DNA of 64,000 bases from assembly GCA_025060475.1 (NCBI GenBank), contig JANXBZ010000001.1, positions 62,001 to 126,000 on the forward strand, given 5' to 3'. Position numbers and translations under genes: made by a program. The notes under the pieces were generated by a model that worked only from the letters and a program-made list of their open reading frames with translations, did no database searches and was not told the origin of the DNA. The stretch comes from Dictyoglomus sp. GTDB lineage: Bacteria > Dictyoglomota > Dictyoglomia > Dictyoglomales > Dictyoglomaceae. Below are positions 36,867-46,704 of the stretch, piece after piece. The number at the start of each line of letters is the position of its first letter. The stretch's first letter is position 1.

Positions 36867-38941
36867 TGTTTTTTTCTCCTTTTAGTCCAAATAATATAGT
36901 CACAAGAAGTGTTAGAACATTTTAAAAAGATTTTTCCTTTTAGAAGAATATTTCCACATTTTGGACATTCTCTATCTATAGGTTCATAAGAAGATGCAAA
37001 GGAACATTCAGGATACTTGCTGCAGCCCCAAAACTTATTATTTTTCCCATTTTTCTTTGATATTCTTCTTACAACAGGAGCTCCACATAAGGGACAATTC
37101 CCTTTTGCATATTCGTAGATAGGTTCTGTATATTCACAATTTGGATAATTAGAACATGCATAAAATTTTCCATATTTATTTTCTCTTAAAAATAAAAAAT
37201 TTCCACATTTTGGACATATTTTTTCAGTTTTTTCCAAGAGAGATACTTTTTTTGTTTCCTCATAAGCCTTATCTAGTTCCTCCTTAAAAGATGGATAAAA
37301 TTCCTTAAGAACTTCCTCACTTTGAATTTTCCCCTCTTCAACCTTATCCAAATTCTCTTCCATATTTGCAGTAAATTTTATATCAATAAGATGAGGAAAT
37401 TTATCTACTAAAAGATCATTCACTATTTTCCCTAGGGTTGTAGGAATTAAGAATTTATCTTTTAATTCTACATATTTTCTTTCTTTAAGGGTAGAAATTA
37501 TTACTGCATAAGTACTGGGTCTTCCTACACCATTTCTTTCTAATGTTCTTACTAAAGTGGCTTCTGTATAGCGAGAAGGAGGTTGAGTAAAAAACTGTTT
37601 TGGCTCCAGTTTTTTTAGTAGTAATTTCTGAGCTAACTCTAAAGGAAAAGGAAGAAGTAATTCTTTTTCTTCTTCATCATCTTTATAGATAGCTAAATAT
37701 CCCTTAAATTTTAGAGTTTTCCCCTTTACTTTAAATAGGTAATCTCCCGCTGAAATATCTACCTCCAACACATCATAAACTGCAGGGGACATTTGGCTAA
37801 CTAAAAATCTTTCCCATATTAAGGAATATAATTTATATTGATCTAAAGTTAAATAATTCTTTATAATTTCTGGCTCTCTATATAACGAAGTAGGACGAAT
37901 AGCCTCGTGGGCTCCTTGAACTCCTAGCTTCTTTTTTTCTTTTCTTTCCCTACCTAAATAATCTTCTCCGTATTTCTCTATGATAAATTTCTCTGCTTCT
38001 TCTCTTGCTTCTTCTGCTATTCTTGTTGAATCTGTTCTCATATATGTTATTAACCCAATTCTTTCTTCTCCTATATCTATTCCTTCATATAAACTTTGGG
38101 CAATCCTCATAGTTTTCTCTACAGGGAAACCGAATCTTTTTCCTGCTTCTTGTTGCATTGTGCTAGTTATAAAAGGAAGAGGTGGATTTTTCTTCTCTTC
38201 CTTAGGAATAAGATTTTTAACTATAAAATCCTTATTTTTAATTTCATTTATTATTCTCTCTACAGACTCTAAATTTTTAATTTCAATTTCCTTATCTCTA
38301 AAAGAAATCAATCTTGCAACCAATTCTTCCTTCTCATCCTCGTTAGTTAAATAGGCCCAAATTTGCCAGTATTCCTGAGGAACAAAATTTTCAATTTCTC
38401 TTTCTCTTTCACAAACCAATCTTAAAGCAACAGATTGGACCCTTCCTGCAGAAAGCCCTTTTTTCACTTTGTTCCATAAAAAAGGACTTAATTCGTATCC
38501 TACAATTCTATCTAAAATTCTTCGAGTCTGTTGAGCACTAATTTTATTCCAATCCAATTTCCTAGGAGATTCCAAAGCTAATCTTACTGCTTTTGGGGTT
38601 ATCTCATGGAATTCAATTCTGGAGAATTTTTCTTCATTTATCTTTAAAACTTCCGTTATATGCCACGCAATAGCTTCTCCTTCTCTATCAGGATCCGTTG
38701 CTAAGTATAAATGATCAGCATTTTTAACTTCTTCTTTTAAATTTTTTATTATCTTTTCTTTTCCAGGAAGAATAATATATTTGGGCTTAAAATTTTCTTT
38801 TATCTCTATACCCATCTCTTTATCAGGTAAATCTCTGATATGACCATAAGAAGCAATAACTTTAAACTCATTACCTAATATTTTTTCTATAGTTTTTGCT
38901 TTAGCAGGTGATTCTACAATAATTATTTTCTTCTTTTCCAT
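36863..38941 (-). CDS. topA: DNA topoisomerase I
   Basis: A 692-residue type IA topoisomerase that relaxes negative supercoils. Toprim domain with IIVESPAKAKTIEKILG (6-22) and DPDREGEAIAWH (83-94). The active-site Tyr is Y300 in GLITYMRTDST. At the C-terminus are three zinc ribbons (from about 575): two with CPKCG...CSNYPNC and CPLCG...CSKYPEC, and a third with CPKCGNILLK...CSNTSC. The length is normal. Downstream of dprA with a 2-base gap. Confidence 0.97.
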   Translation of the reverse strand: MEKKKIIIVESPAKAKTIEKILGNEFKVIASYGHIRDLPDKEMGIEIKENFKPKYIILPGKEKIIKNLKEEVKNADHLYLATDPDREGEAIAWHITEVLKINEEKFSRIEFHEITPKAVRLALESPRKLDWNKISAQQTRRILDRIVGYELSPFLWNKVKKGLSAGRVQSVALRLVCEREREIENFVPQEYWQIWAYLTNEDEKEELVARLISFRDKEIEIKNLESVERIINEIKNKDFIVKNLIPKEEKKNPPLPFITSTMQQEAGKRFGFPVEKTMRIAQSLYEGIDIGEERIGLITYMRTDSTRIAEEAREEAEKFIIEKYGEDYLGRERKEKKKLGVQGAHEAIRPTSLYREPEIIKNYLTLDQYKLYSLIWERFLVSQMSPAVYDVLEVDISAGDYLFKVKGKTLKFKGYLAIYKDDEEEKELLLPFPLELAQKLLLKKLEPKQFFTQPPSRYTEATLVRTLERNGVGRPSTYAVIISTLKERKYVELKDKFLIPTTLGKIVNDLLVDKFPHLIDIKFTANMEENLDKVEEGKIQSEEVLKEFYPSFKEELDKAYEETKKVSLLEKTEKICPKCGNFLFLRENKYGKFYACSNYPNCEYTEPIYEYAKGNCPLCGAPVVRRISKKNGKNNKFWGCSKYPECSFASSYEPIDRECPKCGNILLKGKIFLKCSNTSCDYIIWTKRRKKQ

Positions 38942-38943
38942 TC

Positions 38944-40023
38944 CTATACACTCCTTTTTACTGCATATCTATTTCCTGGATATTCTTCTACAATTCCCTT
39001 TGCTTGTAAAGATATTAAAATGAACATTAGCTTTGAAATAGAGATATCTAATTCTTTTACTATATCCTCAATAAATATAGGATCAAGAGATAATTTTTGC
39101 AATACCATTTCCTCTTCAGAAGTAAGATTAATTTTTTGTTTTTTCTCTAAATAAGGAATTCTAAATTCCTCTAGAATATCCTTAACTTCTAAAACCATTT
39201 TTGCTCCATCTTGAATTAATTTATTAGTTCCAAAGCTCTTTTCATCAATCAGTCTTCCTGGAATTGCAAATACTTCTCTTCCTTGATCTAGTGCAAAACT
39301 TGCGGTAATTAATGCTCCACTCTTCTCTCCTGCCTCAACTACTAAAACCCCTTGAGATATTCCACTAATAATTCTATTTCTTTGAGGAAAAGTATAATAG
39401 GAAGGTTTTGTACCTAAGGGATATTCAGATATTAAGGCTCCATTTTCCTTTATTTTTTCTGCTAATCTTTGGTTTCCTTTTGGATAAATATAATCTAAAG
39501 AGCTTCCTAGAACCGCCCAAGTTTTTCCCGTCTCTAGAGCCCCCTCATGAGCAAAAGTATCAATTCCGTAAGCTAAGCCACTTACTATGATAAACCCGAG
39601 AGAGGAAAGTTCTCTTGCAAAATCTCTTGCTATTTTTATTCCATAAGAAGTAGGTCTTCTAGTACCTACAACAGCAATAAACTTTTCTCCCTCTAAATTA
39701 CCTTGATAAAGAAGATAAAGAGGAGGATTTTTAATTTCTTTTAAAAGGGAAGGATAGTTAATTTCCTCTAAAACTACCATTCTTATTTCTCTTTTTATTA
39801 GATCCTCCCAAAATTTTTCCCAGGAAGTTTTTCTTCTAAAAACTAAAAATTCTTGAATTATAGATGAATAAGAAAAAATTTCTAATAATTCTTTTTCTGG
39901 TAGTAAAAATAACTCTTTAAGGGAAACAAATTTTTTCCATTCTCCCCATCTTCTGAAAAGGGGTGGAAAAAAACTTAAAGCATACAGAAAAGGTTTCTCT
40001 TCATACTTTAGATCGTTATACAT
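38944..40023 (-). CDS. dprA: DNA-processing protein DprA
   Basis: A 359-residue protein that loads RecA onto incoming DNA in transformation. It has an N-terminal helical part (about 1-95), the Rossmann-like core with AVVGTRRPTSYGIKIARDFA (about 118-137), GLAYGIDTFAHEGAL, YPLGTKPSYYTFPQRNRIISG and VVEAGEKSGALITASFALDQGREVFAIPG-like sequence, and a C-terminal winged helix (about 298-355). No Shine-Dalgarno sequence precedes the ATG; see the promoter entry. First gene of the dprA-topA-trmFO-xer unit. Confidence 0.96.
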   Translation of the reverse strand: MYNDLKYEEKPFLYALSFFPPLFRRWGEWKKFVSLKELFLLPEKELLEIFSYSSIIQEFLVFRRKTSWEKFWEDLIKREIRMVVLEEINYPSLLKEIKNPPLYLLYQGNLEGEKFIAVVGTRRPTSYGIKIARDFARELSSLGFIIVSGLAYGIDTFAHEGALETGKTWAVLGSSLDYIYPKGNQRLAEKIKENGALISEYPLGTKPSYYTFPQRNRIISGISQGVLVVEAGEKSGALITASFALDQGREVFAIPGRLIDEKSFGTNKLIQDGAKMVLEVKDILEEFRIPYLEKKQKINLTSEEEMVLQKLSLDPIFIEDIVKELDISISKLMFILISLQAKGIVEEYPGNRYAVKRSV

Positions 40024-40030
40024 CTTGCGT

Positions 40031-40060
40031 ATTTTAACATAAAGAACAAAAGATCTTCAA
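40031..40060 (-). promoter_or_regulatory. Candidate promoter of dprA operon, possibly leaderless
   Basis: On the minus strand TTGAAG (40055-40060) and TAAAAT (40031-40036) are 18 bases apart. The expected start (about 40024) is next to the dprA ATG at 40023, and no ribosome binding site is seen. Confidence 0.45.
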
Positions 40061-40075
40061 ACATTTTAGAGTTTG

Positions 40076-41590
40076 TTATGAAATAAAATCCTCAAGTCCC
40101 CTATAAGATACTGCTTCTGCTAAGTGGTCTACTTTGATATCTTCGCTTTCTTCTAGATCTGCAATAGTTCTTGCTACCTTTATCACTCTATCAAGTCCTC
40201 GGAGAGAAAGATTTATTTTATCTATTATATTTGAAAGGAAAATCTTGGCTTCATTAGATAATGGACAATATTTCTTAATATATTTGGGACTCATTTGAGA
40301 ATTGGTAGAGATTTTTTCTTTTTTAAATCTTTCTTCTTGAATTCTTCTTGCCCTTTCCACTCTTTTCCTTATTTCTGTAGAGCTCTCACTTTTTTCGTCC
40401 TTAAAAATTTTGTTTTTTTCTACTCTTCCCACATAAATTCTGATATCAAATCTATCAAGTAGAGGGCCAGATATCTTATGCCAATAATTTCTAACCTCGT
40501 ATGGAGAACAAATGCAATTTTTCTCCTTATCCCCAAAATAACCACATTTACAAGGATTCATACTACCAACAAGAATAAATTGGGCAGGATAAGAAACAGT
40601 ATATTTAGAACGAGATATAATTACTCTTCCCTCTTCTAGAGGTTGTCTTAATGCTTCTAACACATCTCTTCTGAACTCAGGAAGTTCATCTAAAAACAAT
40701 ACTCCTCTATGGGCAAGACTTATTTCTCCTACCTGAGGAGTAGATCCACCTCCGAGGAGTCCTGCATAGGATATAGTATGATGAGGATTTCTGAAGGGTC
40801 TTTTCTGAATAAGATATTCATTATTCAAAAGTCCCGCAATACTATAAATCTGAGTTACTTCAAAGGCCTCTTCATAAGTTAAAGGAGGAAGAATGGAAGG
40901 GAGAGATTTTGCAAGAAGAGTTTTGCCAGTCCCAGGAGGGCCTACTAATAAGATATTATGTCCACCTGATGCGGATATTTCCATTGCTCTTTTTGCTACC
41001 TCTTGTCCCTTTATCATAGAAAAATCTTCGTCAAAGAAAAAACTATATGATGGAATTTTAAATTCTAATGGTAGTATACTTTGATTTCCTGTGAGAAAAT
41101 TTATAACCTGAGTAAGATTTTCTACTGGATATATCTCGGCATCTTTTACTAAACTACATTCTGTTTCATTTTCTTTAGGGATTATAATCTTTTTAAATCC
41201 CTTATTTTTAAGTCCCCAAACTAAGGGTAATAATCCTTTTCCTTTTCTTACTCTTCCATCTAGAGCTAATTCTCCTAAAAAAGCAATATCTTCAGAATCA
41301 ATATTGAAATTGAATTGACAAGATAAAATACCTATAGCGATGGGTAGGTCAAGTAAAGAACTGTCCTTTCTTAAATCAGCTGGTGCAAGATTTACTGTTA
41401 TTCTCCTTAATGGAAATTCAAAGTTACTGTTTTTTATAGCAGATCTTACTCTTTCTTTTGCTTCTTGTATAGCTTGTTCTGCCAAGCCTACAATATTAAA
41501 ACTAGGAACACCAGAGGAGATGTCTACTTCAACTTCTACCTTATAACATTCTAATCCTAAAAGTACTGCAGAGGAAATCTTAGAAAGCAT
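40076..41590 (-). CDS. comM: ComM/YifB family AAA+ protein (Mg-chelatase-like)
   Basis: A protein of about 504 residues with an N-terminal Lon-protease-like domain (VEVEVDISSGVPSFNIVGL, near residue 18), Walker A LVGPPGTGKTLLAKSLP (about 212), HRGVLFLDELPEF (Walker B, about 293) and Cys pairs CKCGYFGDKEKNC. In competent bacteria ComM is a helicase that extends recombination during transformation. I use the ATG at 41590 (MLSKISSAVLLG), the usual family start; a TTG five codons upstream is possible. It overlaps the end of yraN by 11 bases. Confidence 0.94.
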   Translation of the reverse strand: MLSKISSAVLLGLECYKVEVEVDISSGVPSFNIVGLAEQAIQEAKERVRSAIKNSNFEFPLRRITVNLAPADLRKDSSLLDLPIAIGILSCQFNFNIDSEDIAFLGELALDGRVRKGKGLLPLVWGLKNKGFKKIIIPKENETECSLVKDAEIYPVENLTQVINFLTGNQSILPLEFKIPSYSFFFDEDFSMIKGQEVAKRAMEISASGGHNILLVGPPGTGKTLLAKSLPSILPPLTYEEAFEVTQIYSIAGLLNNEYLIQKRPFRNPHHTISYAGLLGGGSTPQVGEISLAHRGVLFLDELPEFRRDVLEALRQPLEEGRVIISRSKYTVSYPAQFILVGSMNPCKCGYFGDKEKNCICSPYEVRNYWHKISGPLLDRFDIRIYVGRVEKNKIFKDEKSESSTEIRKRVERARRIQEERFKKEKISTNSQMSPKYIKKYCPLSNEAKIFLSNIIDKINLSLRGLDRVIKVARTIADLEESEDIKVDHLAEAVSYRGLEDFIS

Positions 41591-41936
41591 TAGAAATGTG
41601 CTCAAAGGATTTAATTTTATTATCTTTGTCTAAAAGAATAGAAAAAACGTCAAATCTTATTTGATAATCTTTAATTTTTCTTTTCGAGAGATAATAATCA
41701 GCAATAAATCTTATTTTCTCTTGTTTTCTCTTATTTATTGCCTCAATAGGGCTTCCAAATTCTAAAGATTTTCTCGTTTTAACCTCGACAAAAATCAAAA
41801 GATTTCCCTTTTTAACGATTAAATCAATTTCTCCAAAATTAGTTTTATAATTTCTCTCCCAAATTTCAAATCCCCTTTTCTTAAAATATTCCAGTGCAAA
41901 ATCTTCCCCAAGTCTTCCTCTTATTTTCTTATCCAT
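41580..41936 (-). CDS. YraN family (UPF0102) nuclease-like protein
   Basis: A 118-residue protein with the restriction-endonuclease-like pattern of YraN: RLGEDFALEYFKKRGFEIWERNY at the start, FGEIDLIVKKGNLLIFVEVKTR (D, ExK type site, about 34-55) and the FDVFSI stretch near the end. The activity of the family is not well defined; a link with RNase HII, DNA uptake and recombination is suggested by conserved neighbourhood. It lies between rnhB (1-base overlap) and comM. Confidence 0.9.
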   Translation of the reverse strand: MDKKIRGRLGEDFALEYFKKRGFEIWERNYKTNFGEIDLIVKKGNLLIFVEVKTRKSLEFGSPIEAINKRKQEKIRFIADYYLSKRKIKDYQIRFDVFSILLDKDNKIKSFEHISNAF

Positions 41937-42547
41937 TATATTAATTTAAAAGTCTTTCTATGAATTTCCGAAGGACCATAACAGATAATATTTTTTCTAT
42001 GCTCTTTAGTAGGATAACCTTTGTGTTTTCTAAATCCATAAAAAGGATATTCTTTATCTAATTTCTCCATAAATTCATCTCTTAAAACTTTAGCAACTAT
42101 AGAAGCTCCAGAAATACATTTACAAAATCTATCTCCTTTAACTATTGCTTCTTGAGGAATTTCTAATTTTGGTATTAGCTGATTTCCATCAACTAAAACA
42201 AAATCAGGTTTTATTTTCAGGCTTTCAATTGCTCTTTTCATTGCCAATAATACTGCTTTTAAAATTCCCAATTTTTCAATTTCCTCAACTGTAGAAACTC
42301 CATAACTCCAATCTAAAGCCTCTTCTTTAATCAATAAAAAAAACTCTTTTCTTTCTTTTGGTTTAAGAAGTTTAGAATCTTTCAAAGGTAATGAGGAAAA
42401 AGGAGGAAGAATTACAGCCCCAGCAAAAACAGGTCCTGCCAATGCTCCTCTTCCAGCTTCGTCCACTCCTGCAATCTTTTCGTATTTTTGCCAAAGCTGT
42501 AATTCTTTACTCCTCAATGAATAACTTGAATTCTTTGAGGTGGCCAT
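41936..42547 (-). CDS. rnhB: Ribonuclease HII
   Basis: A 203-residue enzyme that removes ribonucleotides from DNA-RNA hybrids. Motifs: AGVDEAGRGALAGPVFAGAVIL (D29 and E30, about 26-47), PDFVLVDGNQ (about 114), CISGASIVAKVLRDEFM (about 143) and YPFYGFRKHKGYPTKEH (about 162). The ATG at 42547 lies 34 bases inside the end of lepB; the N-terminal 22 residues before the core are not typical, so a later non-ATG start cannot be excluded. Confidence 0.95.
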   Translation of the reverse strand: MATSKNSSYSLRSKELQLWQKYEKIAGVDEAGRGALAGPVFAGAVILPPFSSLPLKDSKLLKPKERKEFFLLIKEEALDWSYGVSTVEEIEKLGILKAVLLAMKRAIESLKIKPDFVLVDGNQLIPKLEIPQEAIVKGDRFCKCISGASIVAKVLRDEFMEKLDKEYPFYGFRKHKGYPTKEHRKNIICYGPSEIHRKTFKLI

Positions 42548-43098
42548 AACAGTAAAATTGCTTTTCCTACAAGATTTTTCTTAGGAACAAATCCCCAATA
42601 TCTACTATCCACACTAACAGGTCTATTATCCCCTAAAACAAAATAACTATCTTTAGGAACCTTTATAGGACCATAATTGTCATCACTTTTTCTCTTTACA
42701 TAATTTTCTTCCAAAAGTTTTCCATTAATGTACACATTCCCTTTCTTAATTTCTACGGTATCTCCGGGCAAACCTATAAGTCTTTTTACATACTCCTTAG
42801 ATGGATCTAAGGGATACTTAAAAACAATAACTTCTCCTCTCACAGGCTCTCTAAAATAATAAGGTATTCTCACCACTAAAACAGCCTCGCCGTCGTTTAA
42901 TGTAGGAATCATGGATCCTGTTGGAATATAAGATATTTGTAGTATAAAGCTTTTAATAAGAAAAGCTAAAACAAAAGCAAAAAGAATCGTTTCAACAAAA
43001 TCATACCACTCCTTACCTTTCAATTCCTGTCTTTTTGATAATAAAAAATCTATCTTATCCTTAAACCAAAAAACTACCTCCTCAAGCTTTTCCTTCAT
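42514..43098 (-). CDS. lepB: Signal peptidase I
   Basis: A 194-residue membrane protease that cuts signal peptides. It has a short cytoplasmic start, one membrane helix (about 36-52), the catalytic Ser S62 in [11 protein letters not shown], the Lys K105 in [11 protein letters not shown] and a third box with [18 protein letters not shown] (about 151). The single-helix Gram-positive-like form. It overlaps rplS by four bases upstream. Confidence 0.96.
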   Translation of the reverse strand: MKEKLEEVVFWFKDKIDFLLSKRQELKGKEWYDFVETILFAFVLAFLIKSFILQISYIPTGSMIPTLNDGEAVLVVRIPYYFREPVRGEVIVFKYPLDPSKEYVKRLIGLPGDTVEIKKGNVYINGKLLEENYVKRKSDDNYGPIKVPKDSYFVLGDNRPVSVDSRYWGFVPKKNLVGKAILLLWPPQRIQVIH

Positions 43099-43448
43099 TC
43101 TTCCACCCTTTCAGCTATTTTTGCTTTTTTCCCACGCAAACCACGTAAATAATAGAGTTTTGCCCTTCTTACTTTTCCTCTTCTTACTACCTCAATCTTT
43201 TCTACAAAAGGAGAATATAAAGGAAATATTCTTTCTACTCCAACTCCTTGAACTACTTTCCTTACAGTAATCGTTTCTCTTAATCCTCCATGTTTTTTAG
43301 AAATCACAATACCTTCGTAAACTTGTATTCTTTCTTTTTCTCCTTCTACTATTTTATAGTGAACTCTAACAGTATCTCCTGGCCAAATCTCAGGAATTTC
43401 TTTGTTTTTCATTAATTCCTTCTCCACATTTTGGATAATCAAATCCAT
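43095..43448 (-). CDS. rplS: Ribosomal protein L19
   Basis: A 117-residue ribosomal protein with [40 protein letters not shown] and [20 protein letters not shown]. The ATG at 43448 is confirmed by a full AAAGGAGGT seven bases upstream and by the N-terminal [14 protein letters not shown], which matches other L19 proteins. The gene start lies 59 bases inside trmD, in another frame. Confidence 0.97.
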   Translation of the reverse strand: MDLIIQNVEKELMKNKEIPEIWPGDTVRVHYKIVEGEKERIQVYEGIVISKKHGGLRETITVRKVVQGVGVERIFPLYSPFVEKIEVVRRGKVRRAKLYYLRGLRGKKAKIAERVEE

Positions 43449-44184
43449 ATTTTACCTCCTTTCCTAATTCTTCTTCTATTTCTTTCAATAGAATATAATC
43501 CTCTTCTGTGAGAACTGCTTTTCTTAGAAGATCTGGTCTTCTTAATAGCGTCCTCTTCAAAGCTTCTTTTCTTCGCCACCTCCTTATTTTCTCATGATTT
43601 CCAGAAAGTAAAACCTCTGGAACTTCCATTCCCTCAAAATTCCTTGGATGAGTATATTGAGGATACTCTAATAACCCTCCCTGAAAAGATTCCTCCCTTA
43701 AAGAATCGGGATCTCCTACAACTCCAGGCAACAATCTCACAATAGAATCAATAATAACCAACGCAGGAAGCTCTCCTCCACTTAAAATATAATCTCCAAT
43801 TGAAATTTCTCGAGTAACAATACTTCTTACTCTCTCATCTATTCCTTCGTATCTTCCACATATAAATATTAGATGTTCTTTCTTTGATAATTCTTCTGCA
43901 ATTCTTTGATTATAAACTTCTCCCTGAGGTGTGAGAAGAATTACCTCGGAAACATCCTTTTTTAGACTTCTAACACATCTAAAAATAGGCTCAGGTTTCA
44001 TAACCATTCCCGCTCCGCCACCATAAGGATAATCATCAACACTTCTATGTTTATCAGTAGTATAATCTCTTAAATTATGAACATTAATTTCCACAATACC
44101 TTTATCTCTTGCTCGTTTTAAAATACTTATATTTAATGGTCCTTCAAACATCTCTGGAAATATAGTTATTATATCTATTTTCAT
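43390..44184 (-). CDS. trmD: tRNA (guanine-37-N1)-methyltransferase TrmD
   Basis: A 264-residue SPOUT methyltransferase that makes m1G37. Patterns: [22 protein letters not shown] at the start (3-24), [17 protein letters not shown] (about 50-66), [22 protein letters not shown] (about 110), [18 protein letters not shown] and [15 protein letters not shown] (about 202). The C-terminal 20 residues lie in the region shared with rplS and extend a little beyond typical TrmD. It overlaps rimM by four bases. Confidence 0.97.
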   Translation of the reverse strand: MKIDIITIFPEMFEGPLNISILKRARDKGIVEINVHNLRDYTTDKHRSVDDYPYGGGAGMVMKPEPIFRCVRSLKKDVSEVILLTPQGEVYNQRIAEELSKKEHLIFICGRYEGIDERVRSIVTREISIGDYILSGGELPALVIIDSIVRLLPGVVGDPDSLREESFQGGLLEYPQYTHPRNFEGMEVPEVLLSGNHEKIRRWRRKEALKRTLLRRPDLLRKAVLTEEDYILLKEIEEELGKEVKYGFDYPKCGEGINEKQRNS

Positions 44185-44696
44185 AATTCTTGTATCAATT
44201 CAACAACTATTTTTTTCTCTTTAATATTCACTTCTTTAATAACATGTTTTATAAAAGGCAATAATAATTCTTTACCTTGGTTTTCTACCACAAAAACATC
44301 ATTACTTCCTGTTTGTATTATCTCTCTAACAGTTCCTAAAAATTCGCCATTTAAATCATAAACAGATAATCCTAAAATTTGAAAGAAATAAAAAGAACCT
44401 TCAGGCAACTCAAGAAGCAAATCTTCTTCTAATAAAAGCCAGTTTCCTCTTAATTTCTCTATTGAATTTCTATCTTTAAATTCTTCAAAGTATACTACAT
44501 ATCCTTTCCCATGAAAATGTATATTTTCAAGCGTAACTTCTTTTTTTATGTATTCTGTATCTCCCTCCGCAATATATAATTTTTGTCCTTTTCTTAATTT
44601 GAAAATATAATCATAAAAAGAGTATATTTTTATTCCACCTCTTATACCAAACGGTTCTCCTAACTTTGCAATTCTTATTAACCTTCTTTCATTCAT
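44181..44696 (-). CDS. rimM: 16S rRNA processing protein RimM
   Basis: A 171-residue ribosome maturation factor with the two beta-barrel domains: [18 protein letters not shown] at the start (6-23) and the PRC-barrel (about 100-165) with [27 protein letters not shown] and [12 protein letters not shown]. It binds S19 and helps 30S head assembly. The order rpsP-khpA-rimM-trmD-rplS is classical. Confidence 0.94.
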   Translation of the reverse strand: MNERRLIRIAKLGEPFGIRGGIKIYSFYDYIFKLRKGQKLYIAEGDTEYIKKEVTLENIHFHGKGYVVYFEEFKDRNSIEKLRGNWLLLEEDLLLELPEGSFYFFQILGLSVYDLNGEFLGTVREIIQTGSNDVFVVENQGKELLLPFIKHVIKEVNIKEKKIVVELIQEL

Positions 44697-44697
44697 T

Positions 44698-44928
44698 CTA
44701 TTGGAGTACTTCTATAACTACTTTTTTACCCTTTTTTAATCCTGCAACTCTAACAATAGTCTGCAAAGCTTTAACAGTCTGACCTTGTTTTCCAATCACT
44801 CTGCCTCTATCTTCTGGCGCAACTTTTACTTCAAGAATCACAGACTTTGTTCCTTCTACCTCTCTTACTTCTACTTCCTCAGGATGCTGAACAATAGCCT
44901 TAATAATATATTCCAACAATTCTTTCAT
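44698..44928 (-). CDS. khpA: KH-domain RNA-binding protein KhpA
   Basis: A 76-residue RNA-binding protein: MKELLEYIIKAIVQHPEEV at the start and the KH motif GRVIGKQGQTVKALQTIVR (about 43-61). I place the start at 44928, because AAGGGGGAT lies 9 bases upstream; a longer reading from a TTG at 44961 would swallow that site. KhpA works with Jag/KhpB on RNA in Gram-positive bacteria. It lies between rpsP and rimM as expected. Confidence 0.93.
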   Translation of the reverse strand: MKELLEYIIKAIVQHPEEVEVREVEGTKSVILEVKVAPEDRGRVIGKQGQTVKALQTIVRVAGLKKGKKVVIEVLQ

Positions 44929-44967
44929 TAAAACCAAATCCCCCTTTTTATTCTTTACCAAAATTAT

Positions 44968-45210
44968 TTAACCAATTATACCTAATTTTCTCAATATTTT
45001 TTCTACAGCTTCCGAGGGTTGAGCTCCTACACTCAACCAGTACTTAACTCTATCTTCCTTTAATTGCACAGTTTCTGGATTAGTCTTAGGATCATAAAAT
45101 CCTAAAATTTCCAAATGTTTTCCCTCTCGTGGTCTTTTACTATCTATGGCAACAATTCTATATACTGGTCTATTTTTTGCTCCAATCCTTGTCAATCTTA
45201 TTTTTACCAT
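44968..45210 (-). CDS. rpsP: Ribosomal protein S16
   Basis: An 80-residue ribosomal protein with the standard opening VKIRLTRIGAKNRPVYRIV, the middle LGFYDPKTNPE and the helix DRVKYWLSVGAQPSEAVEKIL. It lies 26 bases after ffh with a good GGAGGTGA site before the ATG. Confidence 0.98.
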   Translation of the reverse strand: MVKIRLTRIGAKNRPVYRIVAIDSKRPREGKHLEILGFYDPKTNPETVQLKEDRVKYWLSVGAQPSEAVEKILRKLGIIG

Positions 45211-45236
45211 TACTTCACCTCCTCTCTATGAGAATA

Positions 45237-46544
45237 CTATATAAAAGGGAAAATATTTTTCTTTGCTTTAGAGAAGTTTTTAATAATCTCTAAAGTTTGG
45301 AAATATTGTTTCAGAAGCCTATTTACATCCTGTACCGTTGTACCACTTCCTTTTGCAATTCTTATTTTTCTGCTTCCATTAATAATAGAAGGGTTTCTTC
45401 TCTCTTCTCTTGTCATAGAATCAATAATTGCTAAAAACTTTTTTACTTCTTTCTCATTTACTTCAGGCTTTATCTTATTTTTAGGAATACCTGGTAACAT
45501 ATCCAAAATTTGCTCAAAAGTTCCTATTTTTGTAATTTCTTTAAGTTGTATATAAAAATCTTCTAAATCGAACTTTGCTTTTTTTAATTTTTCTTGAATT
45601 CTTTCTTGCTTTTCTAATTCAATATTTGCTTCAATTCTCTCAATTAAGGTAGCAATGTCTCCCATTCCTAAAATTCTTCCTGCAAGACGATCAGGATAAA
45701 AGTACTCTAAATCATTAATCTTTTCTCCTATTCCTATAAATTTAATAGGCTTTCCTGTCACCGCTCTAACAGATAATGCAGAACCACCTCTTGCATCCCC
45801 ATCTAATTTAGTAAGAATAATCCCTGTTATTGAAATTCTCTGATTAAATTTCTCTGCAATATTTATGGCATCCTGACCTGTCATGCCATCTAATACTAAA
45901 AGAACCTCAGAAGGATTAAAAGTATTAGTTAAATCTTCTAACTCTTTCATCATATCTTCGTCTACATGAAGACGCCCTGTGGTATCTACTATAAGTATAT
46001 CCATAAGTCTTTCTCTTCCAATTCTTATTGCATTTTCTATTATCTCTTTTGAAGAATTTCCTTCTTGTACTACAGGAATTTTTATTTTTTCTCCTAAGAC
46101 TTCTAATTGCTTTTTTGCCGCAGGTCTAAAAGTATCTCCTGCAACTAACATAACCCTTTTTTGTTCTTGAAGAAGTTTATAAGCAAGCTTAGCACAAGTA
46201 GTTGTTTTCCCAGAGCCCTGTAATCCTACAAGAAATATGAGAGATGGTTTTTTATTACCAAGATTTATTCCCACTTTTTCTTTTCCTAAAAGATCTACTA
46301 ACTCCTCATAAAGAATCTTTAAAACTTGCTGAAAAGGAGATACACTTTTAAGAACCTCTTCCTTAAGGGCTTTTTCTTTTACTTTATTTAAAAGCTCTTT
46401 TACTACTCTATAATGAACATCCGCTTCAAGAAGAGCTTGTCTTATCTCTCTTAAAGCTTCTTCTATGTCTTTTTCAGAAAGTAAACCTCTATTTCTTAAT
46501 CTTTTGAAAATATTTTGTAAACGATCTGTTAAGCTCTCAAACAT
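45237..46544 (-). CDS. ffh: Signal recognition particle protein Ffh
   Basis: A 435-residue GTPase of the signal recognition particle. N domain (about 1-85), G domain with LVGLQGSGKTTTCAKLA (about 106), DTFRPAAKKQLEVL, DTTGRLHVDEDMM (about 187) and TKLDGDARGGSALSV (about 245), and a helical M domain from about 325 with GIPKNKIKPE, RNPSIINGSRKIRIAKGSG. It targets nascent membrane proteins. First gene of the run to comM, with a good promoter upstream. Confidence 0.97.
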   Translation of the reverse strand: MFESLTDRLQNIFKRLRNRGLLSEKDIEEALREIRQALLEADVHYRVVKELLNKVKEKALKEEVLKSVSPFQQVLKILYEELVDLLGKEKVGINLGNKKPSLIFLVGLQGSGKTTTCAKLAYKLLQEQKRVMLVAGDTFRPAAKKQLEVLGEKIKIPVVQEGNSSKEIIENAIRIGRERLMDILIVDTTGRLHVDEDMMKELEDLTNTFNPSEVLLVLDGMTGQDAINIAEKFNQRISITGIILTKLDGDARGGSALSVRAVTGKPIKFIGIGEKINDLEYFYPDRLAGRILGMGDIATLIERIEANIELEKQERIQEKLKKAKFDLEDFYIQLKEITKIGTFEQILDMLPGIPKNKIKPEVNEKEVKKFLAIIDSMTREERRNPSIINGSRKIRIAKGSGTTVQDVNRLLKQYFQTLEIIKNFSKAKKNIFPFI

Positions 46545-46580
46545 AATTAACTTCCTTTTGACTTAATTTATACTTAGCAT

Positions 46581-46609
46581 ACTATAGACAATATTAAAAC
46601 CATTGTCAA
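46581..46609 (-). promoter_or_regulatory. Promoter of the ffh-rpsP-rimM-trmD operon
   Basis: On the minus strand TTGACA (46604-46609) and TATAGT (46581-46586) are separated by 17 bases, giving a start near 46574, about 30 bases before the ffh ATG. Confidence 0.75.
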
Positions 46610-46704
46610 TCATTTTTTTATTCTCAAAATTATTATATAAATTTAAATTTTTTATGTTAAAATATCTTTAAAATAAAATTATTAAAGAAAGGAGGTGGAT
46701 AATC

